Assembly: GCA_004799545.1 (NCBI GenBank) | Contig: SSMU01000010.1 | Coordinates: 1-64,000 of the forward strand | Length of the DNA stretch: 64,000 nt | Direction: 5' to 3' | Source: Phenylobacterium sp. | GTDB taxonomy: Bacteria > Pseudomonadota > Alphaproteobacteria > Caulobacterales > Caulobacteraceae | Shown here: positions 10,762-18,962 of the stretch, piece after piece | Layout: every line of letters begins with the position of its first letter | Numbering within the stretch: position 1 is the stretch's first letter | The notes under the pieces: generated by a model | Seen by the model: only the letters and a program-made list of their open reading frames with translations | Databases searched by the model: none | What the model was told of the DNA's origin: nothing | Made by a program: the position numbers and the translations under genes

Positions 10762-11348
10762 TGGCCAAGACCCTGGAATTCCTGTTCGACTTCGGCAGCC
10801 CCACCACCTACCTGGCGCACAAGCGCCTGCCGGGCGTGGCCGAACGCACCGGGGCTGCAATCATCTACGTCCCCATGCTGCTAGGGGCGGTGTTCAAGGC
10901 CACCGGCAACGCCTCGCCGGCCATGGTGCCGGCCAAGGGCCGCTGGATGGGCGCCGACATGGCCCGCTTCGCCAGGCGGCACGGGATCGAATTCCACTCC
11001 AACCCCTATTTCCCGATCAACACCCTGCACCTGATGCGCGGCGCGACCGGCCTTTTGGACGACATCCGCTTCGCGGCCTACGTTGAGGCGGTGTTCGACG
11101 CCATGTGGCGGGAGCCCAGGAACCTCGGCGAGCCGGCCGAGCTGGTGCCGGTGCTGGCGCGGGCCGGGCTGTCGCCGGAGGAGTTCCAGGCGCTCACCGC
11201 GCGCGACGACGTCAAGGACCGGCTGAAGACCACCACCGAGCAGGCGGTGGCGCGCGGCGCGTTCGGCGCGCCCACCTTCTTCGTGGGCGAGGAGATGTTC
11301 TTCGGCCAGGACCGGCTGGACTTCGTGGAGGAGGCGCTTGCGGCCTGA
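10761..11348 (+). CDS. 2-hydroxychromene-2-carboxylate isomerase / DsbA-like (GST kappa) protein
   Basis: A 195-residue thioredoxin-fold protein of the HCCA isomerase/GST-kappa group. The N-terminus (FLFDFGSPTTYLAHKRL) carries the Ser that replaces Cys at the glutathione-activating position, and the family's conserved helix and C-terminal strand motifs follow (FPINTLHLMRG, GAFGAPTFFVGEEMFFGQDRL). Known members catalyse glutathione-dependent isomerisation in naphthalene-type aromatic degradation, but many are of unknown substrate. It overlaps the SDR gene by one base and is followed after 24 bp by a VOC-family gene, so the three probably work in one small-molecule pathway. Confidence 0.88.
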   Translation: MAKTLEFLFDFGSPTTYLAHKRLPGVAERTGAAIIYVPMLLGAVFKATGNASPAMVPAKGRWMGADMARFARRHGIEFHSNPYFPINTLHLMRGATGLLDDIRFAAYVEAVFDAMWREPRNLGEPAELVPVLARAGLSPEEFQALTARDDVKDRLKTTTEQAVARGAFGAPTFFVGEEMFFGQDRLDFVEEALAA

Positions 11349-11372
11349 GCGCCAGCCGGGGAGACTGGCCCC

Positions 11373-11759
11373 ATGTCGCTGATCAACGGCCTCGACCATG
11401 TCAACATCCGCACCGCCGACCTCGCCAAGACCAAGGCGCTGTTCGTGGACGTGCTGGGCCTCAGCGAAGGCTGGCGGCCGCCGTTCCCGTTCCCGGGCGC
11501 CTGGCTCTACGCCGGCGACAAGGACGTGATCCACCTGGTGGAGGTCGCGGCGCCGGCCGGGCCCTCCGACGGCGCCGCCCTCGACCACTTCGCCTTCGAG
11601 ATCGCCGACTACGACGAGGCGCTGCGCCGCGTGGAGGCCACCGGCCTGCCGTTCCGCACCGCGCCGACGCCGGGGACCTCCGTCCGCCAGATCTTCGTGC
11701 GCGACCCCAACGGGGTGACCGTCGAGCTCAACTGGAAGGGCGCCTCGCCCAGGGGGTGA
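11373..11759 (+). CDS. VOC family protein (glyoxalase/bleomycin resistance/dioxygenase fold)
   Basis: A 128-residue protein made of two beta-alpha-beta-beta-beta units typical of the vicinal oxygen chelate superfamily. Candidate metal ligands are H9 in LDHVNI, the His of LDHFAFEI at the start of the second unit, and the Glu of VTVELNWKG near the C-terminus. The motif RQIFVRDPNGVTVEL is typical of glyoxalase I-like and ring-cleavage-like members. RBS GGGGAG lies just upstream of ATG 11373. Its place after the SDR and HCCA-isomerase-like genes suggests a shared aromatic or glutathione-linked pathway; substrate unknown. Confidence 0.85.
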   Translation: MSLINGLDHVNIRTADLAKTKALFVDVLGLSEGWRPPFPFPGAWLYAGDKDVIHLVEVAAPAGPSDGAALDHFAFEIADYDEALRRVEATGLPFRTAPTPGTSVRQIFVRDPNGVTVELNWKGASPRG

Positions 11760-11784
11760 GGCCGAGGGCGCGTGGCCGTGACGT

Positions 11785-11863
11785 CGCGGCGCATTGACGC
11801 CGCGGCAATTCGGGGTTGTCTGCAAGCTGGGGATGAAGTTCGACCGGCGGGCGACCCGCCGGT
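11785..11863 (+). promoter_or_regulatory. Two strong hairpins in the leader of the RTX gene at 11884
   Basis: CGCGGCG (11785-11791) pairs with CGCCGCG (11798-11804), and ACCGGCGGG (11843-11851) pairs perfectly with CCCGCCGGT (11855-11863) across a 3-nt loop. Neither has a T run on either strand, so they are not simple terminators. The second ends 8 nt before the GAGG ribosome-binding site (11871-11874). They may be a leader structure or operator. Confidence 0.35.
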
Positions 11864-11883
11864 GTCGTTAGAGGTGTGTGCGT

Positions 11884-13863
11884 ATGCCAACTGTTGTTCC
11901 GGACGGTCCCGAGATCCAGGTGACCGCCGCGCCGGGCGTCATCGGGCCGCCCTCGGTCTCCATCCTGCGCGACGGCCAGGCGATCATCGTCTGGCAGGCG
12001 CAGCCCGAAATCATACGAGACGCCAACGGCAACCCTATCGACACGAGCGAGATCGAGGGTCGGATCATCAATCCGGACGGCTCGCTGGCCACGGCGGAGC
12101 TCACGCTCTCCAGCCAGCATGTAGAGCTGCCGCTCGTCGCGGCAGACGACGTGGGCGATGGCTTCGCGATCGCCTGGAATTCCACGGCCTTGGGTCAGCC
12201 CCTGATGCTGGAATTCTTCGATCAGACCGGCGCGCCGCGCGCGCCGGCGATCGTGGCCGCAAGCGAGACCAACGGTGGCCAGGACCTCCTGTCGGGGTTC
12301 GCCGCGCATGGCGGAGGCGTGGCCCTCGCCTATGTCGACCAGCCGGCCGGCCAGCCGCAAAGCAATGTGCTGGCCTATACGAGCATCCTGCAGCAGACGC
12401 CGAACAGCTTCTTCCAGGTCGCCGGTACGATTCCGGACAACCCATCGCTCGCGAGTTCAAACGCGCAGGGCGTTGTGTGGGTCGCAGGGGTTGGCGGCGT
12501 ATCCGAATACGCCTTCAACGGCGCCCTCATCGCCCACTTCAATGTGCCGATCACGCCGACACACCAGATTGCAGTGCTGCCGGGCGGTGACGCGGTGGTG
12601 GCCTGGGCGGGCGACGGGGTCTCCTACCAGATCATCGGCGCCACCGGCTCGGCGCAGTTGGTTGCGAACCAGACCCTGAATGGATCGCTCAGCAGCATTT
12701 CCGTGGCGGGCCTGAGCGACGGACGCTTCGCGATGGCCTGGACGGTCTACCAGCCGGGCACGGGCACGAATATCGAGGCGCGCGTGTTCAACGCCGACGG
12801 CACGCCGGCCACCGACGAGTTCGCGCTCAGCACGGTGGACGCCGGCGGCCAGAGCAACGTTCACCTGGCGGCGGGGCCAGACGGCGGCTTTATCGCGAGC
12901 TGGCTGGACGTCACCCGCGCCGGCGATCCGACCAGCACCGTCGTGGAGGCCCAGTTCTTCGACGTGCTGGATGGTGGCCAGACCGGCGGCTCCGGGCCCG
13001 ACACCCTGCCGGGAACGGCGGGCGCGGACACCCTGTCCGGCGGCGCGGGGAACGATGTGCTGGGTGGCCTCGGCGGCGCCGACGTGATGCGGGGCGGCGC
13101 GGGCGCCGACACCTTCCTGCTCAGCCTGAGCGGCCCGGCGGCCCGCGTGCTCGATTTCACGCCGTCCGAAGGCGACAAGATCGGGCTGCTCGACGCCAAC
13201 GGCCACGAACTGGCCGGATCGCAGGCGGTGCTCAACTGGAACCTGGGCACCCACGCCCTGACCTGGGACGCCGACGGCGATGGCGGCGCACAGGTCCCCG
13301 TCACCGTTGGCGTGCTGGACAGCGCCGCGACGAGCCTTTCCCAAGCCAACCTTGCCGCGGGCCTGCAACCCGCGGTCATCCGGGTGGTGGCCGCCGACGG
13401 CAGCCACGTCAACACGGTCGTCGACTGGAGCGGCCAGCAGCCCTGGGACCACTCGGTGGCCAGCTTCGACGCGGCGGGGAGGCTGGGGGAGTTCGACGTG
13501 GTCAACGACGACGGCAGCTTCTCCAACACCTTCTTCGACACACTCTCGAACCAGACCTGGTCGGCGCGCGAGGCGGACTACGATCCCAACGCCCAGATGA
13601 CCCAGTACGCCTACGTCAACGACGACGGCTCGGAGGTGGTCTGGACCTTCGACGTCAACAACACTCACGACTGGCAGCGGCTGATGCAGACCTATGGCGC
13701 CGACGGCTCGCTGCTGGCGCAGTCGTCGCTGCGCGACGATGGGACGGCCTACGAGGTAGCCTACGACAACACCGCCCACACCTATACGATCGACAACTAT
13801 GCGGTCTCTGGGGCGCTGATCTCGCACAACACCTTCAAGGACGACGGCACGCTGATCGGCTAG
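11884..13863 (+). CDS. RTX-type secreted protein with propeller-like head and novel C-terminal DDG-repeat domain
   Basis: A 659-residue protein starting MPTVVP, like the MPT starts of the other RTX genes here; ATG 11884 is chosen over GTG 11878 because GAGG lies 9 nt upstream. Residues 1-360 contain at least six copies of a DGxxxxxW-like unit (DGQAIIVWQ, DGFAIAWNS, GDAVVAWAG, DGRFAMAWT, DGGFIASWL), suggesting a beta-propeller. A short RTX array follows (about 375-420: GTAGADTLSGGAGNDVL). Unlike normal RTX proteins, ~220 more residues come after it, including a repeat with (V)NDDGS/DDGT motifs every 30-45 residues (VVNDDGSFS, YVNDDGSEV, LRDDGTAYE, FKDDGTLIG). I do not recognise this C-terminal domain. 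Confidence 0.8.
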   Translation: MPTVVPDGPEIQVTAAPGVIGPPSVSILRDGQAIIVWQAQPEIIRDANGNPIDTSEIEGRIINPDGSLATAELTLSSQHVELPLVAADDVGDGFAIAWNSTALGQPLMLEFFDQTGAPRAPAIVAASETNGGQDLLSGFAAHGGGVALAYVDQPAGQPQSNVLAYTSILQQTPNSFFQVAGTIPDNPSLASSNAQGVVWVAGVGGVSEYAFNGALIAHFNVPITPTHQIAVLPGGDAVVAWAGDGVSYQIIGATGSAQLVANQTLNGSLSSISVAGLSDGRFAMAWTVYQPGTGTNIEARVFNADGTPATDEFALSTVDAGGQSNVHLAAGPDGGFIASWLDVTRAGDPTSTVVEAQFFDVLDGGQTGGSGPDTLPGTAGADTLSGGAGNDVLGGLGGADVMRGGAGADTFLLSLSGPAARVLDFTPSEGDKIGLLDANGHELAGSQAVLNWNLGTHALTWDADGDGGAQVPVTVGVLDSAATSLSQANLAAGLQPAVIRVVAADGSHVNTVVDWSGQQPWDHSVASFDAAGRLGEFDVVNDDGSFSNTFFDTLSNQTWSAREADYDPNAQMTQYAYVNDDGSEVVWTFDVNNTHDWQRLMQTYGADGSLLAQSSLRDDGTAYEVAYDNTAHTYTIDNYAVSGALISHNTFKDDGTLIG

Positions 13864-13894
13864 GGCGGCGGGCGGCGTTTGCGCCCCTGCATCC

Positions 13895-13912
13895 GGCCGG
13901 CTTGCGCCGGCC
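13895..13912 (+). terminator. Possible terminator hairpin after the RTX gene at 11884
   Basis: A perfect 7-bp GC stem (GGCCGGC 13895-13901 with GCCGGCC 13906-13912) around the tetraloop TTGC lies 32 nt after the stop codon. There is no T run, so termination efficiency is uncertain. Confidence 0.35.
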
Positions 13913-14036
13913 CGGCGAATTCCTATCTATCCCGATCGTGGAAGGGCACAACCTTGCGCCGCAGCCCTGCCGTCCCCTGGTCAAGCTAACCGGTGGACAG
14001 CGATGAGGCGCAGTGTCGCGCACGGTCCTTGCTTCG

Positions 14037-14066
14037 CTTGAACAAGGGTCGAAACCGTCCACATTA
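14037..14066 (+). promoter_or_regulatory. Candidate sigma-32 heat-shock promoter of lon
   Basis: CTTGAAC (14037-14043), 15-nt spacer, CCACATTA (14059-14066): a fair match to the known sigma-32 consensus (CTTGAAA, 13-17 nt, CCCATNT). It lies about 120 bp before the lon ATG, and lon is a classical heat-shock gene. The rest of the 323-bp gap 13864-14186 holds the hairpin at 13895-13912 and no further recognisable gene. Confidence 0.5.
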
Positions 14067-14186
14067 ATCCCCAGTTTCACCGTCGAGACGGCGGACGGAT
14101 CGTCCGACTCAAGCGCATCGTTTGAGTGACCACGATCCGGCGGCCCCGACCCGAGACCAATCGGGCGGGCCAGGAGTTGAAGCATC

Positions 14187-16589
14187 ATGTCCGAGACCAA
14201 GATCCTCCCTATCCTGCCGCTGCGGGACATTGTGGTCTTCCCGCACCAGCCGGTCCCGCTCTTCGTGGGTCGCGAGAAGTCCGTGCGCGCCCTCGAAGAG
14301 GCCATGCGCAACGAAGGCAAGCAGATCCTGCTGGCCACCCAGAAGGACAAGGACGACGACGATCCCGCCCCCGGCGCGATCTACGACGTCGGCGTCGTGG
14401 CCACCGTCCTGCAGCTCCTGAAGCTGCCCGACGGCACGGTGAAGGTGCTCGTCGAGGGCCGCGAACGCGCCCGCATCGCCGAGTTCACCAGCCAGCCCGA
14501 GTTCTATGAAGCCGAGGTGGACCATGTCCCCGAGGAAGGGCTCGGCACGCCCGAGGCCGAGGCGCTGTCGCGCGCGGTCGTCGAGCAATTCGAGAACTAC
14601 GTCAAACTGAACAAGAAGGTGCCGCCCGAGGCGCTGGCTGCGATCCCGCAGATCGACAATCCGGGCGAGCTGGCCGACCGGGTCGCCAGCCACCTGTCGG
14701 TGAAGATCGCCGACAAGCAGCAGCTGCTCGAGATCGCCCACGTCGTGAAACGCCTGGAGAAGGTCTACGCCCTGATGGAGGGCGAGATCAGCGTCATGCA
14801 GACGGAGAAGAAGATCCGTAACCGCGTGAAGCGCCAGATGGAGAAGACCCAGCGCGAGTACTACCTGAACGAACAGATGAAGGCGATCCAGCGGGAGCTG
14901 GGCGAGCAGGACGACCACCGCGACGAGCTGATCGACCTCGAGAAGCGGATCAAGAAGACCAAGCTCTCCAAGGAAGCCCGCTCGAAGGCCGAGTCCGAGC
15001 TGAAGAAGCTTCGGAACATGAGCCCGATGTCGGCGGAATCGACGGTCGTCCGGAACTACCTGGACTGGCTGCTGTCGATCCCGTGGGGCAAGGGCAAGAT
15101 CAAGCCGATCGACCTGGTGAAGGCCGAGGAGATCCTCGAGGGCGACCACTACGGCCTGGACAAGGTCAAGGAGCGGATCCTCGAGTACCTGGCGGTGCAG
15201 AGCCGCGTGGGCAGCCTGAAGGGGCCGATCCTCTGCCTCGTCGGTCCCCCCGGCGTCGGCAAGACCTCGCTCGGCAAGTCGATCGCCAAGGCGACCGGCC
15301 GTGAGTTCGTGCGCGTCTCGCTTGGCGGCGTGCGCGACGAGGCCGAGATCCGTGGCCACCGGCGGACCTACATCGGCTCCATGCCCGGCAAGATCATCCA
15401 GTCGATGAAGAAGGCCAAGTCGACCAACGCCTTCTTCCTGTTGGACGAGATCGACAAGATGGGCTCCGACTGGCGGGGCGACCCGTCCTCGGCCCTGCTC
15501 GAAGTGCTGGACCCGGCGCAGAACTCCACCTTCGCCGACCACTACCTGGAGGTGGACTACGACCTGTCGCCGGTGATGTTCGTCACCACGGCCAACAGCC
15601 TGAACATGCCCCAGCCGCTGCTGGACCGCATGGAGATCATCCGCATCCCCGGCTACACCGAGGACGAGAAGGTGGAGATCGCCAAGCGGCACATCCTGCC
15701 GAAGGTCACCAAGGACCACGGGCTGAAGCCCGAGGAGTTCGTGGTGCCGGAAACCTCGATCCGCGACCTGATCCGCTACTACACGCGGGAAGCCGGCGTC
15801 CGCTCGCTCGAGCGGGAGCTGGGCAACCTGGCGCGCAAGACGGTGCGGGACCTGACGCGCGAGAAGCTGCTGGCCATCACCATCGATGACGAGCGGCTCG
15901 GCAAGTACGCCGGCATCCGGAAGTACCGCTACGGCGAGGCCGACGAGGAGGACCAGGTGGGCATCATCACCGGGCTCGCCTACACCGACTTCGGCGGCGA
16001 CATCCTGACCATCGAAGCGGTCAAGATGCCGGGCAAGGGCCGCATGTCGATCACCGGCAACCTGAAGGACGTGATGAAGGAGTCCATCGCCGCGGCGAAC
16101 TCCTACGTCCGCAGCCGGGCCACCAAGTTCGGCCTCGAGCCGCCGATCTTCGAGCGGACCGACGTGCACATCCACGTGCCGGACGGCGCCACGCCCAAGG
16201 ACGGTCCGTCCGCCGGCGCGGCGATGGCCACCGCCATCGTCTCGGTGCTGACCGGCATCCCGATCAGGGCCGACATCGCCATGACCGGCGAGGTGACCCT
16301 CCGGGGCCGCGTCACCGCCATCGGCGGCCTGAAGGAGAAGCTGCTCTCCGCCCTGCGCTCTGGCGTGAAGACGGTGCTGATCCCGGAAGAGAACGAGAAG
16401 GATCTCGCCGAGGTGCCGGACAATGTGAAGACCGGCCTGAAGATCATCCCGGTCTCCAACATGGACCAGGTGCTGGCCCACGCGCTGACGCGCCAGCCGA
16501 CGCCGATCGAGTGGAACGAGAACGATCATCCGCCGGTGAAGGTCGCCGACGATCCCGACGTCGACCTGGGTGGCCTGATCACCCACTGA
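14187..16589 (+). CDS. lon: Endopeptidase La (Lon protease)
   Basis: An 800-residue cytoplasmic ATP-dependent serine protease that degrades misfolded and regulatory proteins. The N-terminal LON domain begins at [16 protein letters not shown] and is followed by a coiled-coil region ([18 protein letters not shown]). Walker A is GPPGVGKT at 353-360, and Walker B is [11 protein letters not shown]. The C-terminal protease domain has the nucleophile S675 in DGPSAGAAM and the dyad Lys (GGLKEK, K718), 43 residues apart as in E. coli Lon. Length is normal for LonA. A candidate sigma-32 promoter lies upstream and a terminator downstream; hup follows. In relatives clpX normally sits directly upstream. 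Confidence 0.98.
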   Translation: MSETKILPILPLRDIVVFPHQPVPLFVGREKSVRALEEAMRNEGKQILLATQKDKDDDDPAPGAIYDVGVVATVLQLLKLPDGTVKVLVEGRERARIAEFTSQPEFYEAEVDHVPEEGLGTPEAEALSRAVVEQFENYVKLNKKVPPEALAAIPQIDNPGELADRVASHLSVKIADKQQLLEIAHVVKRLEKVYALMEGEISVMQTEKKIRNRVKRQMEKTQREYYLNEQMKAIQRELGEQDDHRDELIDLEKRIKKTKLSKEARSKAESELKKLRNMSPMSAESTVVRNYLDWLLSIPWGKGKIKPIDLVKAEEILEGDHYGLDKVKERILEYLAVQSRVGSLKGPILCLVGPPGVGKTSLGKSIAKATGREFVRVSLGGVRDEAEIRGHRRTYIGSMPGKIIQSMKKAKSTNAFFLLDEIDKMGSDWRGDPSSALLEVLDPAQNSTFADHYLEVDYDLSPVMFVTTANSLNMPQPLLDRMEIIRIPGYTEDEKVEIAKRHILPKVTKDHGLKPEEFVVPETSIRDLIRYYTREAGVRSLERELGNLARKTVRDLTREKLLAITIDDERLGKYAGIRKYRYGEADEEDQVGIITGLAYTDFGGDILTIEAVKMPGKGRMSITGNLKDVMKESIAAANSYVRSRATKFGLEPPIFERTDVHIHVPDGATPKDGPSAGAAMATAIVSVLTGIPIRADIAMTGEVTLRGRVTAIGGLKEKLLSALRSGVKTVLIPEENEKDLAEVPDNVKTGLKIIPVSNMDQVLAHALTRQPTPIEWNENDHPPVKVADDPDVDLGGLITH

Positions 16590-16613
16590 GACTCGATCAA
16601 ATCTTGTGTCAGG

Positions 16614-16649
16614 GAGCGGCGCGGGAGCAATCCCGCGCCGCTCTCGTTT
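16614..16649 (+). terminator. Terminator hairpin after lon
   Basis: A perfect 13-bp stem (GAGCGGCGCGGGA 16614-16626 with TCCCGCGCCGCTC 16631-16643) closes on a GCAA tetraloop of the stable GNRA type. The tail is only TCGTTT, so the T run is weak, but the stem is very strong and lies 25 nt after the lon stop. Confidence 0.8.
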
Positions 16650-16757
16650 GACGGCGGCGCTTGTCCGGTCCTTAAATCGTTCCGGGCGAGGGGGGCCGCA
16701 CGCCAATGCGATCCGGCTCGCCACAACAAGAACCATAACAGGGCTGGGAGAAAACGA

Positions 16758-17033
16758 ATGACCAAGGCCGAACTGGTCACCGCGATCGCTGACAAGGCCG
16801 GGCTGAACAAGGCCCAGGCGAAGCAAGCGTTGGACGCCTTCATCACCTCGGTCTCGGGTTCCCTCAAGGCAGGCAAGGAAGTCCGGCTGGTCGGTTTCGG
16901 CTCGTTCGTGCCGGTGAAGCGGCCGGCCGGCACCGCCCGCAACCCGCGCACCGGCGAGACCGTGAAGCGGGCGGCCTCGGCCACCTGCCGCTTCCGCGCC
17001 GGCGATGCGCTGAAGAACGTGCTCAACCACTGA
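16758..17033 (+). CDS. hup: DNA-binding protein HU
   Basis: A 91-residue histone-like protein of the HU/IHF family that bends and compacts DNA in the nucleoid. The N-terminal helices (MTKAELVTAIADKAGL) and the beta-arm with the family signature (GFGSFVPVKRPAGTARNPRTG) are clear, and the end KNVLNH matches HU proteins rather than IHF. It follows lon after 168 bp including the lon terminator, and has its own terminator at 17062, so it is probably monocistronic. RBS GGGAG lies upstream of ATG 16758. Confidence 0.97.
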   Translation: MTKAELVTAIADKAGLNKAQAKQALDAFITSVSGSLKAGKEVRLVGFGSFVPVKRPAGTARNPRTGETVKRAASATCRFRAGDALKNVLNH

Positions 17034-17061
17034 GCGGAGACGTCTTCACCCGGAGGCGAGG

Positions 17062-17085
17062 GGCGGTCTTGGGGGCCGCCTTTTT
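17062..17085 (+). terminator. Rho-independent terminator after hup
   Basis: GGCGGTC (17062-17068) pairs with GGCCGCC (17074-17080; one T-G wobble) and is followed by TTTTT at 17081-17085. It is 28 nt after the hup stop codon. Confidence 0.85.
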
Positions 17086-17120
17086 CGTTGGCGGACCAGG
17101 CGGCGCTGGGCTAGAAGCGC

Positions 17121-17252
17121 GCCGTCTTCGGGGAGTAGCCGTTCGCAGTCTCCAGCGAAGCCCGTGTCAACAGACTTGCCCCGGACCTCTTCCGGACGCA
17201 TGGCGCGGGCGCCGGGCCCAAGTTTCGGGCCCGATTGGCGAGACCGACGATG
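17121..17252 (+). ncRNA. yybP-ykoY manganese riboswitch
   Basis: The hallmark 5' sequence GGGGAGTAGCCG begins at 17130, GTCAACAGAC follows at about 17166, and the 3' conserved GGCGAGACC is at 17237-17245, the same order and spacing style as the yybP-ykoY aptamer (for example the E. coli mntP leader). A variable stem GGGCCC/GGGCCC (17214-17219 with 17227-17232) closes the arm before the 3' motif. The downstream gene is a GDT1-type Mn2+ transporter, a known partner of this Mn2+-sensing class. A hairpin at 17257-17280 (CCTCCG with CGGAGG, inner CCGG/CCGG) could be part of the expression platform. Boundaries are approximate. Confidence 0.9.
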
Positions 17253-17321
17253 CGCACCTCCGGCCGGTGGCCGGCGGAGGGAGCGCGTCGTCGTCTGAAA
17301 CGCCGGCCCCCGAGCAGACGC

Positions 17322-17897
17322 ATGAACCTCGAACCGTTCTTCACCTCCACCGCCGTGGTCGCCATCGGCGAGATCGGCGACAAGACCCAGCTGCTGGCGA
17401 TCGTGCTGGCGGCCAAGTTCCGCAAGCCCTGGCCGATCATCGCCGGCGTGCTGGGCGCGACCATCCTCAACCACACCCTGGCCGCCACGGTCGGCTATTT
17501 GGTCTCCGACTGGCTCTCCGGGCGCTGGTTCCGGGTGGCCGTGGGCGCGGCCTTCATCGCCATGGCCGCCTGGGCCCTGATCCCCGACAAGGAGGACGAG
17601 AGCGCGGCGGACAGGACCCACGGCGGGGTGTTCCTGACCACCCTGGTGTCGTTCTTCTTCGTGGAGATCGGCGACAAGACCCAGATCGCCACCAGCCTCC
17701 TGGCCGCGCGCTACCACCAGATCGCCATGGTCGCGGCCGGCACCACCATCGGCATGCTGATCGCCGACGTGCCGGCCATCTTCCTTGGCGAGGCGGTGAC
17801 GCGGATCGTGCCGCTGAACGTCGTGCGGATGGTGGCGGCCGCCATCTTCGGCCTGATCGGCGTCTGGGTGCTTCTGGCGGCGTTCGGGGTGGTCTAA
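17322..17897 (+). CDS. TMEM165/GDT1 (UPF0016) family Mn2+ exporter
   Basis: A 191-residue inner-membrane protein with the two inverted copies of the family signature E-x-G-D-K-T: AIGEIGDKTQLL near residue 15 and FVEIGDKTQIA near residue 110, each in a three-helix half. Family members export Mn2+ (or exchange Ca2+/Mn2+ for H+). The start at ATG 17322 gives the typical N-terminus MNLEPFFTSTAV; in-frame starts at 17235 or 17250 would lie inside the riboswitch and are rejected. The manganese riboswitch upstream predicts induction by excess Mn2+, so the likely role is Mn2+ detoxification. Confidence 0.92.
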   Translation: MNLEPFFTSTAVVAIGEIGDKTQLLAIVLAAKFRKPWPIIAGVLGATILNHTLAATVGYLVSDWLSGRWFRVAVGAAFIAMAAWALIPDKEDESAADRTHGGVFLTTLVSFFFVEIGDKTQIATSLLAARYHQIAMVAAGTTIGMLIADVPAIFLGEAVTRIVPLNVVRMVAAAIFGLIGVWVLLAAFGVV

Positions 17898-17909
17898 ACA
17901 ACCCGTCGC

Positions 17910-17983
17910 GGGCGGCTAGCTCAGCTGGTTAGAGCATCTCGTTTACACCGAGAGGGTCGGGGGTTCGAATCCCTCGCCGCCCA
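17910..17983 (+). tRNA. tRNA-Val (anticodon UAC)
   Basis: Complete cloverleaf: acceptor GGGCGGC (17910-17916) with GCCGCCC (17976-17982), D-arm GCTCAGCTGGTTAGAGC, anticodon stem TCTCG/CGAGA with loop TTTACAC (anticodon TAC), and T-arm with TTCGAAT. Discriminator A; CCA is not encoded. It lies 12 bp after the GDT1-type gene. Confidence 0.97.
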
Positions 17984-18000
17984 CGTCAGAGGCTTTGAGC

Positions 18001-18897
18001 ATGTGGCGGGCGTGGACGGTTGCGGCGATGGTGGCCTTGATGAGCGCGGGTGGGGCGATGGCTGATCCGGCGTCGGTCGAGGCCTATATGGGCCAGCCCA
18101 GGAAAACCCCGGACGCGGTGGTCCGCTACGGGCCCGCGCCGGCGCAGGTGGCCGAGCTGTTCCTGCCGAAGGGCAAGGGGCCGCATCCGGTGGTCGTCCT
18201 GCTGCACGGCGGCTGCTTCCTGAAGGAATACGAGGGCCTGGCGCAGACCAGCGGGATCGCCGCGGACCTGGCCCAACGCGGCTATGCGGTCTGGAACCTC
18301 GACTACCGCAAGCTGGGCGAGGCGGGCGCCGGCTATCCGGGCACCTTCCAGGACGTGGCGACCGGCGTGGACCGCCTGCGCCAGGCGGCGCCGAAGTATG
18401 GCCTCGACCTCAGCCGCGTGATCGCGGTCGGCCATTCGGCCGGCGGCCATCTGGCGCTGTGGGCCGCGGCGCGGGCCAGGCTGCCGGCGGGGAGTCCGCT
18501 GCGGGTCGAGGGTCCGCTGCCGATCAAGGCGGTGGTCAGCCTGGCCGGCATTGGCGACCTCAAGGGCCAGGGCAAGGTGTTCGCCCTGCCGTGTGGCGAC
18601 GACACCCTCGGCCGGCTGATCGACACCGCGCACCGCAAGGCGCCCTACGCCGACACCTCACCGGCCGAGCTGCTGCCCAGCGGCGTCAAGGTGGTGATGG
18701 TCCACGGCGCCTATGACGGGGTGATGCCGCCATACACCGGCCTGGCCTATGCCCAGATGGCGCGGCGGGTGGGCGATCCGGCCGAGGCCGTGACCATCCC
18801 GGACGCGGGTCACTTCGACGTGGTGATCCCGACCACGGCCGCCTGGCGCGAGGTCGCCGCGATCGTCGGACGCGAGATCGCGGCCCTTCCGCGCTGA
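18001..18897 (+). CDS. Secreted alpha/beta hydrolase (esterase/lipase-like)
   Basis: A 298-residue hydrolase with an N-terminal signal peptide (hydrophobic stretch AAMVALMSAGG ending AMA-D). The oxyanion-hole motif HGG (VVLLHGGCFLKE), the nucleophile S146 in GHSAGG, an acid in VHGAYDGVMPP and the catalytic His in DAGHFDVV are in the order of the BD-FAE/esterase group. Expected to act on a carboxyl ester in the periplasm or outside. It is the first gene after tRNA-Val; a few genes downstream is a Baeyer-Villiger monooxygenase, an enzyme that makes esters, but they are not in one tight operon, so a link is speculative. ATG 18001 is preferred to TTG 17995. Confidence 0.85.
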   Translation: MWRAWTVAAMVALMSAGGAMADPASVEAYMGQPRKTPDAVVRYGPAPAQVAELFLPKGKGPHPVVVLLHGGCFLKEYEGLAQTSGIAADLAQRGYAVWNLDYRKLGEAGAGYPGTFQDVATGVDRLRQAAPKYGLDLSRVIAVGHSAGGHLALWAAARARLPAGSPLRVEGPLPIKAVVSLAGIGDLKGQGKVFALPCGDDTLGRLIDTAHRKAPYADTSPAELLPSGVKVVMVHGAYDGVMPPYTGLAYAQMARRVGDPAEAVTIPDAGHFDVVIPTTAAWREVAAIVGREIAALPR

Positions 18898-18962
18898 GCA
18901 TCTGGCGGCTTCCATAGGCCTCAGGTTTCGTGCCTAAGCTGCCGCCAAGCGGGAGGAATCGA

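Noticed and set aside
17235..17321. Longer start sites for the GDT1-type gene.
   Set aside because: They fall inside the riboswitch, and the added residues are basic and unlike the family.
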